NCBI RefSeq assembly: GCF_900104815.1
Contig: NZ_FNTD01000004.1
Coordinates: 4,356,501 to 4,420,500, forward strand
Direction: 5' to 3'
DNA length: 64,000 nt
From: Streptomyces misionensis
GTDB taxonomy: Bacteria; Actinomycetota; Actinomycetes; Streptomycetales; Streptomycetaceae
Numbering within the stretch: the first letter of the stretch is position 1; each line of letters starts with the position of its first letter. The position numbers and the translations under genes are program-made. The notes under the pieces were generated by a model, which saw nothing but the letters and a program-made list of their open reading frames with translations, was not told where the DNA came from and did no database searches. Below are positions 1-8,880 of this stretch, piece after piece.

Positions 1-329
1 ATATCGAGCATCATCGCGTGCAGCTCGCCCGCGCCGTCGGTGCCCTTCACCCGGCGCGGCACGTTGTCGAGGGAGTCGATGCCCATCGACTGGGCCAGTC
101 TCCGTGCCGGGTCGATGGTGAGCACCACCACCTTGCGGCCCCGCTCGGCCGCGCGCAGGCCGAGGGCGGCCGCGGTCGTGGTCTTGCCGACCCCGCCGGA
201 GCCGCAGCACACCACGATGCGGGTCTTGGGGTCGTCCAGCAACGAGTCGATGTCGAGCACCCGGGAGGAGGCGAGCCTGCGGGCCGCCACCTCCCGGTCC
301 TCGGCCTCGTCGTGTTCCTCGGCCGTCAT
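1..329 (-). CDS. ArsA-family ATPase, N-terminal part (runs off window)
   Basis: Start codon ATG at 329 on the minus strand; 109 codons are visible before the window edge. A P-loop of the deviant-Walker/ArsA type (GSGGVGKTT, residues about 43-51) is followed by TIDPARRLA, typical of the ArsA/GET3 family. The start overlaps the stop of the upstream gene (326-1303) in an ATGA junction, so the two ATPases are translationally coupled. Family knowledge: actinobacterial ArsA-like pairs are soluble ATPases of uncertain role and are not proven arsenite pumps. No arsB-like transporter is visible here, so arsenite export is not supported. The C-terminal half and any second nucleotide site cannot be judged. 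Confidence 0.9.
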   Translation of the reverse strand, partial: MTAEEHDEAEDREVAARRLASSRVLDIDSLLDDPKTRIVVCCGSGGVGKTTTAAALGLRAAERGRKVVVLTIDPARRLAQSMGIDSLDNVPRRVKGTDGAGELHAMMLD

Positions 330-1303
330 GACACCCCCTGCTTCCGCAAGTCGGCGGCGAGTTCGTACAGGCCCGCCAGGTCCATTCCCTCGGCGAGCAG
401 CGGCAGTTCGTGCAGGGGCAGGCCCAGCTCGCCGAGGACGGCGCGCTGCTCCTGCTCCAGCGCGTACCGCTCGGCGTACTCCGCGGCCTGGTCCAGCAGC
501 GGGTCCACCAGTTTCTCCGCGTTCCCGCCGCGCCGGGCGCCGCCGAGTCCCGCGGCCGACAGGGAACGGGCGACGGAGGAACGCTCCACCGTCCGTACGA
601 GTTCCAGGTCCGCGGCGTCCAACACTTCGGGGCGCACCATGTTCACGATGACCCGGCCCACCGGCAGCCGCGCCGCGCGCAGTTCGGCGATGCCGTCGGC
701 GGTCTCCTGGACGGGCATCTCCTCCAGCAGCGTCACCAGGTGGACCGCGGTCTCGGGCGACTTCAGGACGCGCATCACGGCCTGCGCCTGATTGTGTATC
801 GGGCCGATCTTCGCCAGGCCCGCCACCTCGTCGTTGACGTTGAGGAAGCGGGTGACGCGGCCGGTCGGCGGGGCGTCCATGACCACGTAGTCGTAGACGA
901 ACCGGCCGGCGCGGTCCTTGCGCCGCACCGCCTCGCACGCCTTGCCGGTGAGCAGGACGTCCCGGATGCCCGGCGCGATGGTGGTGGCGAAGTCGATGGC
1001 GCCGAGCTTCTTCAGGGCCCGGCCGGCACCGCCCAGTTTGTAGAACATCTGGAGGTAGTCCAGGAGGGCCAGTTCGGCGTCTATGGCCAGGGCGAACACC
1101 TCCCCGCCCCCGGGCGCGACCGCGATCTTGCGCTCCTCGTACGGCAACGCCTCCGTTTCGAAGAGCTGGGCGATGCCCTGCCGGCCCTCGACCTCCACGA
1201 GAAGCGTCCGCTTCCCCTCGGTCGCGAGGGCCAGCGCGAGTGCGGCGGCGACCGTCGTCTTTCCGGTCCCGCCCTTGCCGCTGACGACCTGGAGCCTGCT
1301 CAC
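326..1303 (-). CDS. ArsA-like ATPase (first of a coupled pair)
   Basis: 325 residues. The N-terminus carries a [10 protein letters not shown]-loop (about residues 9-17), and a [12 protein letters not shown] segment near residue 140 corresponds to the switch region of the ArsA/MinD/ParA superfamily. It reads into the second ArsA-like gene with a 4-bp ATGA overlap, so the two products probably act together, perhaps as a heterodimer (inference). Neither an arsenic operon nor a tail-anchored protein targeting system is evident nearby. In Streptomyces such a pair commonly sits next to wblA, which would lie outside this window. Substrate unknown. Confidence 0.9.
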   Translation of the reverse strand: MSRLQVVSGKGGTGKTTVAAALALALATEGKRTLLVEVEGRQGIAQLFETEALPYEERKIAVAPGGGEVFALAIDAELALLDYLQMFYKLGGAGRALKKLGAIDFATTIAPGIRDVLLTGKACEAVRRKDRAGRFVYDYVVMDAPPTGRVTRFLNVNDEVAGLAKIGPIHNQAQAVMRVLKSPETAVHLVTLLEEMPVQETADGIAELRAARLPVGRVIVNMVRPEVLDAADLELVRTVERSSVARSLSAAGLGGARRGGNAEKLVDPLLDQAAEYAERYALEQEQRAVLGELGLPLHELPLLAEGMDLAGLYELAADLRKQGVS

Positions 1304-1346
1304 GTCTTCGAGACTAACCAGTCCGGCCGACAGTCACGCGGGAGGC

Positions 1347-1355
1347 TGTGGATAA
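1347..1355 (-). promoter_or_regulatory. Perfect DnaA-box-like 9-mer
   Basis: TGTGGATAA on the plus strand is the reverse complement of the consensus DnaA box TTATCCACA. It lies in the short divergent gap between the ArsA-like gene and the DUF4177 gene. A single 9-mer can occur by chance, but DnaA boxes outside oriC are known to titrate DnaA or regulate transcription. Confidence 0.4.
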
Positions 1356-1405
1356 CGGGGGAGACGGCGGGGGAGTGATCGGTCACAGCGGCTACAGTCG
1401 GCCCC

Positions 1406-1564
1406 ATGACCAAGTGGGAATACGCAACCGTGCCGCTGCTCGTCCATGCCACGAAGCAGATTCTTGACACCTGGGGCGAGGACGGCTGGGAGCTCGTCCA
1501 GGTCGTGCCCGGGCCGAACGCCGAGCAGCTCGTCGCCTACCTGAAGCGGGAGAAGCAGGCATGA
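1406..1564 (+). CDS. Small DUF4177-like protein (52 aa)
   Basis: ATG at 1406, stop TGA at 1562-1564. The product begins MTKWEYATVPLL, and the segment WGEDGWELVQVVPG matches the short DUF4177 family (EY.....DGWELV core). It is a complete small soluble protein without a signal peptide. It overlaps the RidA-like gene by four bases (ATGA at 1561-1564), so both are made from one transcript. Function is unknown; constant pairing with the RidA-like gene in Streptomyces is recalled rather than tested. Confidence 0.85.
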   Translation: MTKWEYATVPLLVHATKQILDTWGEDGWELVQVVPGPNAEQLVAYLKREKQA

Positions 1565-2025
1565 GCGCGGTCGAGGAGAAGCTGGCCGCACTGGGCCTGA
1601 GCCTGCCGGAGGTCGTGCCGCCGCTGGCCGCGTACCAGCCGGCCGTGCAGTCCGGCGCCTACGTCTACACCGCCGGCCAGCTGCCGATGGTCGACGGCAA
1701 GCTGCCCGTCACCGGCAAGGTGGGCGCCGAGGTCACGGCCGAGGAGGCCAAGGACCTGGCCCGTATCTGCGCGCTGAACGCGCTGGCCGCCGTGAAGTCC
1801 GTGGCCGGTGACCTGGACCGGATCGCGCGCGTGGTGAAGGTCGTCGGCTTCGTCGCCTCCCAGGCCGACTTCACCGGCCAGCCGGGTGTCGTCAACGGCG
1901 CCAGCGAGCTGCTCGCCGAGGTGCTCGGCGACAAGGGCGTGCACGCCCGCAGCGCGGTCGGCGTCGCGGTGCTGCCGCTGGACGCGCCGGTCGAGGTCGA
2001 GATCCAGGTGGAGCTGGCCCAGTAG
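1561..2025 (+). CDS. RidA/YjgF-YER057c-UK114 family protein
   Basis: 154 residues. The N-terminal part (AAYQPAVQSGAYVYTAGQLP) and the central NALAAVKSVAGDLDRIARVVKVVGFVAS block follow the RidA-like fold, with extra N-terminal residues as in the YjgH/TcyA-like subgroup. RidA proteins hydrolyse reactive enamine/imine intermediates formed by PLP enzymes, but subgroup members lacking the catalytic arginine do other work. The segment GVAVLPLDAPVEVEIQVEL lacks the canonical CxRxxV arginine context, so deaminase activity is uncertain. It is coupled to the upstream 52-aa protein and is 67 bp ahead of a NUDIX gene on the same strand. Confidence 0.88.
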   Translation: MSAVEEKLAALGLSLPEVVPPLAAYQPAVQSGAYVYTAGQLPMVDGKLPVTGKVGAEVTAEEAKDLARICALNALAAVKSVAGDLDRIARVVKVVGFVASQADFTGQPGVVNGASELLAEVLGDKGVHARSAVGVAVLPLDAPVEVEIQVELAQ

Positions 2026-2092
2026 TCCCACCGGCGGCCCTCCGGCCCCGGTACCTCTCGAACATTCGCCCTACACGGGATAGCCTCCGGCC

Positions 2093-2986
2093 ATGGCGAA
2101 CGGTCAGTGGTACCCCCCGGAGTGGCCGGACCGCATCCGCGCGCTCGCGGACGGCGCCCTCACCCCGGTGTCCCCCAAGCGCGCGGCGACGGTGCTCCTG
2201 CTCAAGGACACCGAGGCCGGACCGGTCGTCCACATGCTGCGCAGACGCGCCTCCATGGTCTTCGCCGGAGGCGCGTACGCGTACCCCGGAGGCGGCGTCG
2301 ACCCGCGCGACGACGACACCCGGATCCGCTGGTCCGGCCCCACGCGCGCGTGGTGGGCCAAGCGGCTCGGGGTGGACGAGGCGGGCGCCCAGGCCGTCGT
2401 CTGCGCGGCCGTACGGGAGACGTACGAGGAGGCGGGCGTGCTGCTCGCCGGGCCCGGCCCGGACACGGTCGTCGGCGACACCACCGGCGCCGACTGGGAG
2501 GCCGACCGCGCCGCCCTGGTCGCGCGCGAGCTGTCCTTCGCCGAGTTCCTGCACCGGCGCGGCCTGGTGCTGCGCTCGGACCTGCTGGGCGCCTGGGCCC
2601 GCTGGATCACCCCGGAGTTCGAGGCGCGCCGCTACGACACCTGGTTCTTCGTGGCCGTCCTGCCGAAGGGGCAGCGCACCCGCAACGCCTCCACGGAGGC
2701 CGACCGCACGGTGTGGACCCGCCCGGCCGAGGCCGCCGCCGGGTACGACCGGGGCGAGCTGCTGATGATGCCGCCCACCATCGCCGCCCTGCGCGAGCTG
2801 CTGCCGTACGGCACCGCGGCGGAGGCGCTCGCGGCCGCCGACGCGCGCGATCTGACACCGGTCCAGGCGACCGCCCGGCTGGTGGACGGCGAGATCGTGC
2901 TGTCCTGGCCGGGGCACGAGGAGTTCACCAAGCACGTTCCGACCGCGGCGAAGGCCGCCGACGCGACCGGGGGAGGCCGCGCATGA
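2093..2986 (+). CDS. NUDIX hydrolase with interrupted Nudix box (NUDT19-like)
   Basis: 297 residues. The first half of the fold (MVFAGGAYAYPGGGVDPRDDD, about residues 55-75) is separated from the RETYEEAGVLL half of the Nudix box (about residues 107-117) by roughly 35 residues. Such an insertion is characteristic of NUDT19-like CoA/acyl-CoA diphosphohydrolases. The catalytic REx2EExG core is intact. Mg-dependent hydrolysis of a nucleoside diphosphate linked to X is expected; a CoA ester substrate is an inference from the insertion. The gene ends in an ATGA overlap with the metallo-hydrolase at 2983. ATG at 2093 is the first start after the 67-bp gap from the RidA-like gene. Confidence 0.9.
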   Translation: MANGQWYPPEWPDRIRALADGALTPVSPKRAATVLLLKDTEAGPVVHMLRRRASMVFAGGAYAYPGGGVDPRDDDTRIRWSGPTRAWWAKRLGVDEAGAQAVVCAAVRETYEEAGVLLAGPGPDTVVGDTTGADWEADRAALVARELSFAEFLHRRGLVLRSDLLGAWARWITPEFEARRYDTWFFVAVLPKGQRTRNASTEADRTVWTRPAEAAAGYDRGELLMMPPTIAALRELLPYGTAAEALAAADARDLTPVQATARLVDGEIVLSWPGHEEFTKHVPTAAKAADATGGGRA

Positions 2987-3813
2987 CCCACGCCGGCGCG
3001 CTGCCGGGCCAGCCCAGGGGAGCGGTCCGCTCCGGCCCCGCGACCGAGCGGGCCGTCAACGTCCTCGCGCCCAACGCCTCCGCGATGACCCTGGACGGCA
3101 CCAACACCTGGATCGTCGCCGAGCCCGGCTCCGACCTGGCCGTGGTGATCGACCCGGGCCCGCTGGACGAGGGGCACCTGAGGGCGGTCGTGGACACGGC
3201 GGAGAAGGCGGGCAGACGCATAGCCCTGACCCTGCTCACCCACGGCCACGAGGACCACGCCGAGGGCGCGGCCCGCTTCGCGGAGCTGACCCGGACCCGG
3301 GTGCGGGCCCTCGACCCGGCGCTCCGCCTCGGCGACGAGGGCCTGGCGGCGGGCGACGTGATCACCACCGGTGGCCTGGAGCTGAGGGTCGTGCCGACCC
3401 CCGGGCACACCTCCGACTCGCTGTCCTTCCACCTCCCGGCCGACCGGGCGGTGCTGACCGGCGACACCATCCTCGGGCGGGGGACCACGATGGTCGCCCA
3501 CCCCGACGGCCGGCTGGGCGACTACCTGGACTCCCTGCGCCGGCTGCGCTCGCTCACGGTGGACGACGGCGTGCACACCGTGCTGCCGGGCCACGGACCG
3601 GTCCTGGAGGACGCACAGGGCGCCGTGGAGTTCTACCTGGCCCACCGCGCCCACCGGCTCGCCCAGGTGGAGACGGCGGTCGAGAACGGACACCGCACCG
3701 CGGCCGAGGTCGTCGCCCACGTCTACGCCGACGTGGACCGCTCCCTGTGGCCCGCGGCGGAGCTGTCGGTGCGGGCCCAGCTGGAGTACCTGAGCGAGCA
3801 CGGGCTGATCTGA
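2983..3813 (+). CDS. Metallo-beta-lactamase-fold hydrolase (LACTB2-like)
   Basis: 276 residues. The metal-binding motif THGHEDHAEG (about residues 86-95), a second histidine in PTPGHTSDSLSF, the aspartate in LTGDTILGRG and the final histidine in VLPGHGPVL give the full set of MBL ligands. A C-terminal winged-helix-like segment (RTAAEVVAHVYADVDRSLWPAAELSVRAQLEYL) places it with LACTB2-type proteins, several of which are endoribonucleases while others are glyoxalase-II-like. The start ATG lies inside the stop of the NUDIX gene, so the two are translationally coupled. It converges on the nucleotidyltransferase gene with only 19 bp between stops. Confidence 0.92.
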   Translation: MTHAGALPGQPRGAVRSGPATERAVNVLAPNASAMTLDGTNTWIVAEPGSDLAVVIDPGPLDEGHLRAVVDTAEKAGRRIALTLLTHGHEDHAEGAARFAELTRTRVRALDPALRLGDEGLAAGDVITTGGLELRVVPTPGHTSDSLSFHLPADRAVLTGDTILGRGTTMVAHPDGRLGDYLDSLRRLRSLTVDDGVHTVLPGHGPVLEDAQGAVEFYLAHRAHRLAQVETAVENGHRTAAEVVAHVYADVDRSLWPAAELSVRAQLEYLSEHGLI

Positions 3814-3832
3814 CCGGCGGCCGCGGGCCGGG

Positions 3833-4669
3833 CTAGCCGGCGGGCTCGTCCTCCGGACGCGGGGCCTTCACGCCGTGCACGCGCGCGTACTCGGCGGCGA
3901 GCCAGGGGCCCAGGTCGTCCACGTAGCTCCGCAGCACCCCCGGGTCGCCGACGGGCTCGTGGCCGTACCGGGCCGCCGTGCGCAGTTGCGCGGCGCGCTG
4001 CGGGTGGTACGCCCCGCAGACCTCGGCCATCTCGTCCAGATCGCTCGTCCAGCCGTTCCAGCGGGGCATGACGAGGGTGAAGCCGGTCCGCACGAGATGC
4101 CGGGACATGAAGCGCACCAGGGGGCGCAGGGCCGCCTCCCCGTCCCCGGCGTCCGCGATCCGCCGCCGCCAGCGGGGCAGCAGGCGCCCGAGGTCGCCGT
4201 TGGTCTCGCGGGCGAGCAGCGAGTCGGGACGGTAGCGGGGCAGGTGCCCGGCCAGGTCGGCGCCGAGCAGCGGGGTGCACAGGCAGGCCACGAACCAGCC
4301 CAGGTCGTACCGCTCCTGCTCGCTCAGCAGCCGCGGCCGGCCGTACAGCAGGGTGCCGACCCCGTCGATCTGCGGGAACTCCCGGTCCAGTGCCGTGCCC
4401 AGGGCGTGTGCGGCCGCGTGGTCGGCGTCCGCCGGTTCCTCGCGCAGGACGACGAACAGGTCCAGGTCGCTGCGGCCGGTGCGGGCGGTGCCGCGGGGGA
4501 TCGAGCCGTAGAGGTACGCGCCGTCCAGCCGCGCCCCGAAGACCTCCGGCAGCCGCTCCCGGACGGCGGCCACGACGGGACGGAAGGCGACGGGTACGCG
4601 GGCCAGGGAGCCTTCCCGGGCGATGAAGCCGTGGGCGTCAAGGCCGTGCGGGCGGGGTGGCTGGGGCAT
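3833..4669 (-). CDS. Nucleotidyltransferase of the aminoglycoside adenylyltransferase type
   Basis: 278 residues when started at the ATG at 4669. LYGSIPRGTARTGRSDLDLFVVL (about residues 53-75, here quoted only to mark GS and SDLD) is the nucleotidyltransferase signature with the paired catalytic aspartates. The C-terminal helical part resembles the AadA/ANT(3'') class, though an aminoglycoside substrate cannot be inferred from this alone. The minus-strand frame stays open upstream into the 3' end of crp, so 4669 is chosen because it begins next to the conserved domain. The gene lies downstream of crp on the same strand with about 180 bp between. Confidence 0.8.
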   Translation of the reverse strand: MPQPPRPHGLDAHGFIAREGSLARVPVAFRPVVAAVRERLPEVFGARLDGAYLYGSIPRGTARTGRSDLDLFVVLREEPADADHAAAHALGTALDREFPQIDGVGTLLYGRPRLLSEQERYDLGWFVACLCTPLLGADLAGHLPRYRPDSLLARETNGDLGRLLPRWRRRIADAGDGEAALRPLVRFMSRHLVRTGFTLVMPRWNGWTSDLDEMAEVCGAYHPQRAAQLRTAARYGHEPVGDPGVLRSYVDDLGPWLAAEYARVHGVKAPRPEDEPAG

Positions 4670-4848
4670 GGGGTCACTGTGCCGCACGCCCCGTGGCGCG
4701 GGCAGCCGGTTTTCGAAGGGCGGGCCGACGGCGCACGGCCGTCCCGCGCCCGGGGCCCGGCGCGGGCCCTCTCGGAGCCGTTCGGCGCGACGCGGGGCAC
4801 GGGCCGGGGAGGGCCCGCCCTGCGCGTCGTGCCGGCCCGGATCCGGCG

Positions 4849-5523
4849 TCAGCGCGAGCGCTTCGCCAGCCGCTCCACGTCCAGCAGGATGACCGCGCGG
4901 GCCTCCAGGCGCAGCCACCCGCGCTGGGCGAAGTCGGCCAGGGCCTTGTTCACGGTCTCGCGGGACGCGCCGACCAGCTGGGCCAGCTCCTCCTGGGTGA
5001 GGTCGTGGACGACGTGGATGCCCTCCTCGGACTGCACGCCGAAGCGGCGCGACAGGTCCAGCAGGGCGCGCGCGACGCGGCCGGGGACGTCGGAGAAGAC
5101 CAGGTCGGACATGGCGTCGTTGGTCTTGCGCAGCCGGCGGGCGACGGCGCGCAGCAGGGCGCCGGCCACCTCGGGACGGGCGTTCAGCCAGGGCTGGAGG
5201 TCACCGTGGCCGAGGCCGAGGAGCTTGACCTCGGTCAGCGCGGTCGCGGTCGCCGTGCGCGGGCCCGGGTCGAACAGCGACAGTTCGCCGATCAGCTCGC
5301 CGGGGCCGACGACGGCGAGCATGTTCTCGCGGCCGTCGGGGGAGGTGCGGTGCAGTTTCACCTTGCCCTCGGTGACGACGTACAGGCGGTCGCCCGGGTC
5401 GCCCTCGTGGAACAGGGAGTCGCCGCGAGCGAGGGTCACCTCGCTCATCGAGGCGCGAAGCTCCGCGGCCTGCTCGTCGTCGAGCGCCGCGAAGAGCGGG
5501 TTGCGCCGCAGAACGTCGTCCAC
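4849..5523 (-). CDS. crp: cAMP receptor protein family regulator
   Basis: 224 residues from the GTG at 5523, which has a good AGGAG site 8 bases upstream; an upstream ATG in the same frame lacks one. The N-terminal cyclic-nucleotide-binding barrel (residues about 8-120) contains GELIGELSLFDPGPRTA, the cAMP-contacting loop with Glu and Arg. The C-terminal winged helix contains LTQEELAQLVGASRETVNKALADF. Length and sequence agree with S. coelicolor Crp, which affects spore germination and antibiotic production (established). It is divergent from nth, and a Crp-type palindrome lies in the shared gap, suggesting autoregulation. Confidence 0.96.
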   Translation of the reverse strand: MDDVLRRNPLFAALDDEQAAELRASMSEVTLARGDSLFHEGDPGDRLYVVTEGKVKLHRTSPDGRENMLAVVGPGELIGELSLFDPGPRTATATALTEVKLLGLGHGDLQPWLNARPEVAGALLRAVARRLRKTNDAMSDLVFSDVPGRVARALLDLSRRFGVQSEEGIHVVHDLTQEELAQLVGASRETVNKALADFAQRGWLRLEARAVILLDVERLAKRSR

Positions 5524-5612
5524 GAGTTCTCTCCTATTCGACCTGCTCAGGGGATCTTGCATCCCCTGTGTGCCAGGGGACCGTGTTCTCATTTTGCCGG
5601 ACGGTCCAAACA

Positions 5613-5626
5613 GTGTGATCTGTCAC
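5613..5626. promoter_or_regulatory. Crp-type operator in the crp-nth gap
   Basis: GTGTGATCTGTCAC fits the reported Streptomyces Crp motif GTG-N6-GNCAC exactly. It lies 90-103 bp upstream of the crp start and about 150 bp upstream of nth, so it could serve crp autoregulation, nth, or both. Binding is inferred. Confidence 0.6.
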
Positions 5627-5774
5627 AAGGATGCCGCACCGGTGTGCCGGGGTAAGCGTCAGGGGTCCAATCGGGGGCCGATCTCCGGGGTCCGAGGCGG
5701 ATGCCGGTGACGGGCTCTAGGCTGGCCGGGTGTCCAAAACGCCGGTGAGAGCACAGGCCAAGGGGGCTTAGCGG

Positions 5775-6800
5775 GTGGTTGTACGTCGCGATTCCGCTGT
5801 GGGCGAACAGGGTCCCGAGGGCAGTAAGAAAAGTAGAAAAAAGGCTGAGGTGACAGGAAAGTCGGCTTCGGCCAGGAGGACAGGATCTGCCGGGAAGACG
5901 GGTTCTGCCGGGAAAGCCGCCTCCGCCAGGAAGATCACCCCGGCCGGGAAGGCCGTCGCCACCGGCGCGCCGGTGGCCGTGAGGAAGACCGCGCCCGCCA
6001 AGAAGGTCGCCGTCGAACCGCCCGCCGGGGAGTCCCGCACCGCCCTGGTCCGCCGGGCCCGCCGGATCAACCGCGAGCTGGCCGAGGTGTACCCCTACGC
6101 CCACCCCGAGCTGGACTTCGAGAACCCCTTCCAGCTGCTGGTCGCCACCGTGCTGTCGGCCCAGACCACCGACCTGCGCGTCAACCAGACGACCCCCGCG
6201 CTCTTCGCCCGCTACCCCGCGCCCGAGGACCTGGCCGCCGCCGACCCGGAGCAGGTCGAGGAGATCCTGCGCCCCTGCGGGTTCTTCCGGGCCAAGACCA
6301 GGTCGGTCATAGGGCTGTCCAAGGCGCTGGTGGAGGACTTCGGCGGCGAGGTGCCGGGACGGCTGGAGGACCTCGTCAAGCTGCCCGGCGTCGGCCGCAA
6401 GACCGCGTTCGTCGTGCTCGGCAACGCCTTCGGGCGGCCGGGGATCACCGTGGACACCCACTTCCAGCGGCTGGTGCGGCGCTGGAAGTGGACCGAGGAG
6501 ACCGACCCGGACAAGATCGAGGCCGCCGTCGGCGCGCTGTTCCCCAAGAGCGAGTGGACCGATCTGTCCCACCACGTCATCTGGCACGGCCGCCGCATCT
6601 GCCACGCCCGCAAGCCCGCCTGCGGCGCCTGTCCGATCGCCCCGCTCTGCCCGGCCTACGGCGAGGGCGAGACCGACCCGGAGAAGGCGAAGAAGCTGCT
6701 GAAGTACGAGAAGGGCGGCCTGCCCGGCCAGCGGCTCAAGCCCCCGCAGGCCTACCTCGACGCGGGTGGCAGGCCGGCGCCGCCGCTGGGGGCCGCGTGA
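5775..6800 (+). CDS. nth: Endonuclease III with a lysine/alanine-rich N-terminal extension
   Basis: 341 residues from GTG 5775. Residues 1 to about 80 are a basic low-complexity extension with repeated S/A-G-K-T units. The catalytic core follows: helix-hairpin-helix [18 protein letters not shown] with the catalytic lysine, VDTHFQRL with the catalytic aspartate, and the [4Fe-4S] ligands C-x6-C-x2-C-x5-C near residues 276-292. It is a bifunctional glycosylase/AP lyase removing oxidised pyrimidines (base excision repair). The extension may bind DNA non-specifically (inference). Several in-frame starts exist; conservation of the core does not decide between them. Confidence 0.93.
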   Translation: MVVRRDSAVGEQGPEGSKKSRKKAEVTGKSASARRTGSAGKTGSAGKAASARKITPAGKAVATGAPVAVRKTAPAKKVAVEPPAGESRTALVRRARRINRELAEVYPYAHPELDFENPFQLLVATVLSAQTTDLRVNQTTPALFARYPAPEDLAAADPEQVEEILRPCGFFRAKTRSVIGLSKALVEDFGGEVPGRLEDLVKLPGVGRKTAFVVLGNAFGRPGITVDTHFQRLVRRWKWTEETDPDKIEAAVGALFPKSEWTDLSHHVIWHGRRICHARKPACGACPIAPLCPAYGEGETDPEKAKKLLKYEKGGLPGQRLKPPQAYLDAGGRPAPPLGAA

Positions 6801-6855
6801 CGGAACGATCGCGGCGCCCTCGGCGTTGGAAGAAGGCAGAGCGAGGGGGTGGGCG

Positions 6856-7551
6856 ATGACGCGGGCCAGTGAGGCGCGGGACGGTGCGGTGACGCTCGAC
6901 AGCCGGGGGCTGCCCGCCTGGCTGGACCCGGTGGTGCGCGCGGCGGGGACCATCCAGCCGCGCCAGCTCAGCCGCTTCCTGCCGCCGGAGAACGGCTCGG
7001 GCCGGCAGTCGGCCGTGCTGATCCTGTTCGGGGACGGCGAGCGCGGCCCCGAGCTGCTGCTCATGGAGCGCGCCGGCTCCCTGCGCTCGCACGCGGGCCA
7101 GCCCTCCTTCCCGGGCGGCTCCCTCGACCCGGAGGACGGCGACCCGCGCGGCGAGGGCCCGCTGCGGGCCGCGCTGCGCGAGGCCGAGGAGGAGACCGGG
7201 CTCGACCCGGCCGGGGTGCAGCTCTTCGGCGTGCTGCCCCGGCTGTACATCCCGGTCAGCGGCTTCGTCGTCACCCCGGTGCTCGGCTGGTGGCGCGAGC
7301 CCAGCCCGGTCGGGGTCGTCGACCCCAACGAGACGGCACGGGTCTTCACCGTTCCCGTGGCGGATCTCACGGACCCCGCCAACCGCGCCACCGCCGTCCA
7401 CCCCAGGGGCCACCAGGGCCCGGCATTCCTGGTCGAATCGGCCCTGGTGTGGGGTTTCACGGCCGGGGTGATCGACCGCTTGCTGCACTACGCGGGCTGG
7501 GAGCGCCCCTGGGACCGGGAGAAGCGGGTCCCGCTCGACTGGCGCGCATGA
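6856..7551 (+). CDS. NUDIX hydrolase, CoA pyrophosphatase type
   Basis: 231 residues from ATG 6856, preceded by a GAGGGGGT purine run. The segment RSHAGQPSFPGGSLDPEDGD followed by REAEEETGLD contains the Nudix box together with the upstream UPF0035 motif typical of CoA diphosphatases (NudL/NUDT7 type). Expected reaction: cleavage of CoA to 3',5'-ADP and phosphopantetheine. It starts 55 bp after nth and is probably cotranscribed with it. The frame is open further upstream into the nth 3' end, but those starts lack a ribosome-binding site. Confidence 0.9.
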   Translation: MTRASEARDGAVTLDSRGLPAWLDPVVRAAGTIQPRQLSRFLPPENGSGRQSAVLILFGDGERGPELLLMERAGSLRSHAGQPSFPGGSLDPEDGDPRGEGPLRAALREAEEETGLDPAGVQLFGVLPRLYIPVSGFVVTPVLGWWREPSPVGVVDPNETARVFTVPVADLTDPANRATAVHPRGHQGPAFLVESALVWGFTAGVIDRLLHYAGWERPWDREKRVPLDWRA

Positions 7552-7671
7552 CAGGGTGATCCCCGTGCTGTCTCTTTCCCGGGGACGCTGGGTCCCTCTG
7601 CCCCGCGGGGGCGGGCCGGACGCCTCGTCCGAGCCGCGGGAAGCGGAACGGAGTAGGCGAGGCCTGAAGCG

Positions 7672-8871
7672 GTGAACGTGCTGGACATCCTGTTGCTGGT
7701 CGCGGCCGTGTGGTTCGCGGTCGTCGGCTACCGCCAGGGCTTCGTCGTGGGCATCCTGTCGGTCATCGGCTTCCTGGGCGGCGGCCTCGCCGCGGTGTAC
7801 GCGCTGCCCCTCGTCTGGGACGCGGCGACCGGCAACGCCGACGTGAGCACCACCGCGGCCGTCGTCGCCGTGGTCGTCGTCATCGTCTGCGCCTCCGTCG
7901 GCCAGGCCCTGACCACCCACCTCGGCAACAAGCTGCGGCGGCACATCACCTGGTCCCCGGCCCGCGCCCTGGACGCCACCGGCGGCGCGCTGGTCAACGT
8001 GGCGGCGATGCTGCTGGTGGCCTGGCTGATCGGCTCCGCGCTGGCCGGCACCACCCTGCCGACCCTCGGCAAGCAGGTGCGCGGCTCCAAGGTGCTGCTC
8101 GGGGTCTCCCGGGCGCTGCCCGCGCAGGCCGACACCTGGTTCGCGGACTTCTCCTCGGTCCTCGCCCAGAACGGCTTCCCGCAGGTCTTCAGCCCGTTCT
8201 CCGACGAGCCGATCAAGGACGTCCAGCCGCCCGACCCGGCCCTCGCCGGCAGCCCGGTCGCCACCCGGGCCCAGCGCTCCATCGTCAAGGTCACCGGCAC
8301 CGCCCAGAGCTGCGGCAAGGTCCTGGAGGGCTCCGGCTTCGTCTTCGCCGACCGCCGCGTGATGACCAACGCGCACGTCGTCGGCGGCGTCGACGAGCCG
8401 ACCGTGCAGATCGGCGGCGTGGGCCGGCGCTACGAGGCGAAGGTCGTCCTGTACGACTGGAAGCGCGACATCGCCGTGCTCGACGTGCCGGACCTCAGGA
8501 CGAACGCGCTGAAGTTCACCGGCGACGAGGCGACCGGCGGCGACGGCGCGATCGTGGCCGGATTCCCGGAGAACGGCGCGTACGACGTGCGCGCGGCGCG
8601 CGTGCGCGGGCGGATCTCGGCCAACGGCCCGGACATCTACCACCGCGGCACCGTCCGCCGTGACGTCTACTCCCTGTACACGACCGTGCGCCAGGGCAAC
8701 TCCGGCGGCCCGCTGCTCACCCCCGACGGCAAGGTGTACGGGGTGGTGTTCGCCAAGTCGCTGGACGACACCGACACCGGGTACGCCCTGACGGCGGACG
8801 AGATCCGGCCGGACATCACCCTCGGCCGTACGGCGAACGAACAGGTGGGTACGGACCGCTGCGCGCTGTGA
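7672..8871 (+). CDS. MarP-like membrane serine protease (CvpA + trypsin-like)
   Basis: 399 residues from GTG 7672. The N-terminal about 160 residues hold four hydrophobic segments of the CvpA/colicin V production family, followed by an extracytoplasmic chymotrypsin-like domain. The triad is H235 (MTNAHVV), D266 (WKRDIAVLD) and S344 (RQGNSGGP). Cysteines C214 and C397 correspond to the redox-sensitive disulfide of Mycobacterium tuberculosis MarP, and triad positions are almost the same as in MarP. MarP is needed for acid/oxidative stress resistance and processes a cell-wall hydrolase; the same role here is inference. It sits 120 bp downstream of the NUDIX gene on the same strand. Confidence 0.93.
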   Translation: MNVLDILLLVAAVWFAVVGYRQGFVVGILSVIGFLGGGLAAVYALPLVWDAATGNADVSTTAAVVAVVVVIVCASVGQALTTHLGNKLRRHITWSPARALDATGGALVNVAAMLLVAWLIGSALAGTTLPTLGKQVRGSKVLLGVSRALPAQADTWFADFSSVLAQNGFPQVFSPFSDEPIKDVQPPDPALAGSPVATRAQRSIVKVTGTAQSCGKVLEGSGFVFADRRVMTNAHVVGGVDEPTVQIGGVGRRYEAKVVLYDWKRDIAVLDVPDLRTNALKFTGDEATGGDGAIVAGFPENGAYDVRAARVRGRISANGPDIYHRGTVRRDVYSLYTTVRQGNSGGPLLTPDGKVYGVVFAKSLDDTDTGYALTADEIRPDITLGRTANEQVGTDRCAL

Positions 8872-8880
8872 GCGGGCGGC

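Noticed and set aside
326..1303. Arsenite-export ATPase function for the ArsA-like genes
   Set aside because: No ArsB/ArsR/ArsC or arsenic operon is present, and actinobacterial ArsA-like pairs are not shown to act in arsenite efflux.
1377..1390. GTGATCGGTCAC as a second Crp box
   Set aside because: The spacing between half-sites is 2 bp shorter than in the Crp motif, so it does not fit.
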